From positions 1-35,664 of the forward strand of contig NZ_JAHBCL010000039.1 in NCBI RefSeq assembly GCF_018390735.1: 35,664 nt of DNA, given 5' to 3'. Source of the stretch: Fusibacter paucivorans. GTDB lineage: Bacteria; Bacillota; Clostridia; Peptostreptococcales; Acidaminobacteraceae. Every line of letters begins with the position of its first letter. The first letter of the stretch is position 1. The notes beneath the pieces were generated by a model. That model was not told the DNA's origin and searched no databases. It worked only from the letters and a program-made list of their open reading frames with translations. Of the stretch, positions 34,821-35,664 are shown piece after piece. The translations under genes and the position numbers were made by a program.

Positions 34821-35441
34821 ATGCCAGTTCAAATTGATAATATTAACAATACCATCATATTGGATGTTCTTCGTGAAATCGGCAACATTGGTGCCGGTAA
34901 CGCGGCAACGTCGCTTGCTAAAATGATTGACAAAAAAATTGACATGAAGGTACCGATTGTAAAAGTTTTGGAATTTGATGAAGTGCCTGAATTATTGGGA
35001 GGCCCTGAAAACATTGTCTGTGGCATTTTCTTCAAAATAGAAGGCGATATAACAGGCAGTATTATGTATATTATGGATCAAAAATCTGCGATAAACCTCG
35101 TTAATTTACTGATGCCGCGCGAAAACGCCGAATTTGATGAATTTACGATTTCTGCATTAAAAGAGATTGGTAATATTCTTTCGGGGGCGTATGTGTCCAG
35201 TCTTTCAGGATTGACTAATTTAAAGATAACCATTTCCATTCCAGCTTTGGCAATTGATATGGCGGGGGCTATCTTAAGTGTTCCCGCGATTCATTTCAGT
35301 CAAATGAGTGATAACGTTTTAATCATTCAAAACGAGTTTATTGAAAGTGTTGAAGCTAGAAAAGTCGATGGCTATTTCTTTTTAATTCCAGATCTCGATT
35401 CATATGAGGTCCTTTTGGGTAGTTTAGGTGTGACATTATGA
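34821..35441 (+). CDS. cheC: CheY-P phosphatase CheC
   Basis: CheC dephosphorylates CheY and binds CheD, which links adaptation to CheY level. Both catalytic motifs are complete: D15xxxE19xxN22 (LREIGNIGAGNAATSL) and S111xxxE115xxN118 (LKEIGNILSGAYVSSL). At 206 aa it is normal for CheC. It lacks the SpoA domain that marks FliY, so the window encodes two different CheY phosphatases. ATG 34821 is chosen for AGGAG at 34811-34815; an in-frame TTG at 34806 is rejected. The stop overlaps the cheD start as ATGA. Confidence 0.96.
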   Translation: MPVQIDNINNTIILDVLREIGNIGAGNAATSLAKMIDKKIDMKVPIVKVLEFDEVPELLGGPENIVCGIFFKIEGDITGSIMYIMDQKSAINLVNLLMPRENAEFDEFTISALKEIGNILSGAYVSSLSGLTNLKITISIPALAIDMAGAILSVPAIHFSQMSDNVLIIQNEFIESVEARKVDGYFFLIPDLDSYEVLLGSLGVTL

Positions 35442-35545
35442 GTACAATGGTAAAGGTTGGCATGGCTGACTTGAAAGTGACAGAGTACCCAAATGCCCTG
35501 ACGACCTTAGGGCTTGGTTCCTGTGTGGGCATTTGCTTGTATGAG
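35438..35545 (+). pseudogene. cheD: Chemoreceptor deamidase CheD, 5' fragment interrupted by foreign DNA
   Basis: CheD deamidates chemoreceptor glutamines and stimulates CheC. The first 36 codons match the family (VGMADLKVTEYPNALTTLGL then GSCVGICLYE), with catalytic Cys29 in GLGSCVG. The next residues in intact CheD should be D/E-P..KIGGMAH with the catalytic His, but the frame continues GLSGNRQPLKNFHKL and shows no CheD likeness to the edge. The change coincides with an inverted-repeat element starting at 35545/35546. The fragment cannot be active. Its ATG overlaps the cheC stop, so the original gene was coupled to cheC. Confidence 0.85.
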
Positions 35546-35570
35546 GGGCTGTCGGGAAATAGACAGCCCC
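35545..35570 (+). repeat. 9-bp perfect inverted repeat at the insertion junction
   Basis: GGGGCTGTC and GACAGCCCC flank an 8-base loop and are followed by TTAAAAATTT. On RNA this would form a GC-rich hairpin with a weak U-run, able to lower readthrough from the che operon into the element. Confidence 0.75.
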
Positions 35571-35664
35571 TTAAAAATTTCCATAAATTACAAAAAGGAA
35601 TTCTCCTACTTTATGTCGAATCTATAAATAGGAGGTTATCTTATGCAAAAAAAGAAAAAAGACG
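35546..35664 (+). mobile_element. Probable insertion sequence, left end (partial)
   Basis: Foreign sequence begins inside cheD with GGGGCTGTC (35545-35553), whose exact complement GACAGCCCC lies at 35562-35570. After a 60-base AT-rich leader there is AGGAGG (35630-35635) and an ATG 7 bases later. A tip with a hairpin, then a short leader and an ORF in the same direction, fits a transposase-carrying insertion sequence. IS1182-like elements have comparable GGGGCTGT tips, but the family cannot be fixed from 119 bases. The other end is outside the window. Confidence 0.65.
35643..35664 (+). CDS. Start of a gene in the inserted element, probably transposase (partial)
   Basis: ATG 35643 follows AGGAGG with a 7-base spacer and reads MQKKKKD before the window ends. 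A Lys-rich opening is common in transposases, but seven residues do not identify a family. The call is by context only. Confidence 0.4.

Noticed and set aside
35614-35620. Perfect Spo0A box TGTCGAA in the leader of the inserted element
   Set aside because: A 7-base motif is expected several times by chance in 35 kb on two strands; another copy lies inside flbD. No supporting sites are present.
1-35664. CRISPR array, tRNA, rRNA, prophage or defence genes
   Set aside because: None seen on either strand; the space is filled by housekeeping and flagellar/chemotaxis genes.

Overview
The window is an ordinary chromosomal stretch of a motile, low-to-mid GC Gram-positive bacterium (Bacillota, most likely class Clostridia). 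The evidence is the CodY regulator, the FliY-type switch protein, CheC/CheD chemotaxis, the co-located fla/che supercluster, AGGAGG-type ribosome sites and frequent TTG/GTG starts. The MotB stator helix looks sodium-type, which fits some marine, haloalkaline or anaerobic Clostridia. I cannot name a genus.

Layout: (1) 1-119 is the 3' end of a group II (IIC-like) intron, with domains V and VI readable. (2) 228-6240 holds comM (yifB), dprA, topA and codY, all on the + strand: DNA uptake/recombination, supercoiling and the nutrient-status repressor. A strong palindromic terminator follows codY. (3) 6550-18396 is the basal body, export ATPase and hook block: flgB, flgC, fliE, fliF, fliG, fliH, fliI, fliJ, a long MotE/YlxF-like membrane protein, fliK, flgD, a TIGR02530-type flagellar operon protein, flgE and flbD/swrD. 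(4) 18463-31226 holds the stator (motA, motB), fliL, the switch (fliM, fliY, cheY), the export gate (fliO, fliP, fliQ, fliR, flhB, flhA), placement proteins (flhF, flhG) and a PilZ c-di-GMP receptor. (5) 31223-35441 holds chemotaxis genes cheB, cheA, cheW and cheC. (6) 35438 to the edge is the start of cheD, cut after codon 36 by foreign DNA that begins with a 9-bp inverted repeat, then a Shine-Dalgarno site and a new start codon: probably the end of an insertion sequence.

Genes 6550-35441 are nearly all tightly spaced or overlapping and read as one very long operon. Candidate internal promoters are sigma-28-like sites before flgB and fliM and an extended -10 promoter before motA. The products form one machine: rod and hook, MS/C ring, type III export, stator, polar or numerical placement, and CheA-CheY signalling with CheC/FliY phosphatases.

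I found no previously undescribed multigene system. The most notable points are the interrupted cheD, the intron end, and the fact that both window edges lie about 119 bp inside a probable repeated element. The last point suggests that the window is a whole short-read contig bounded by repeats.
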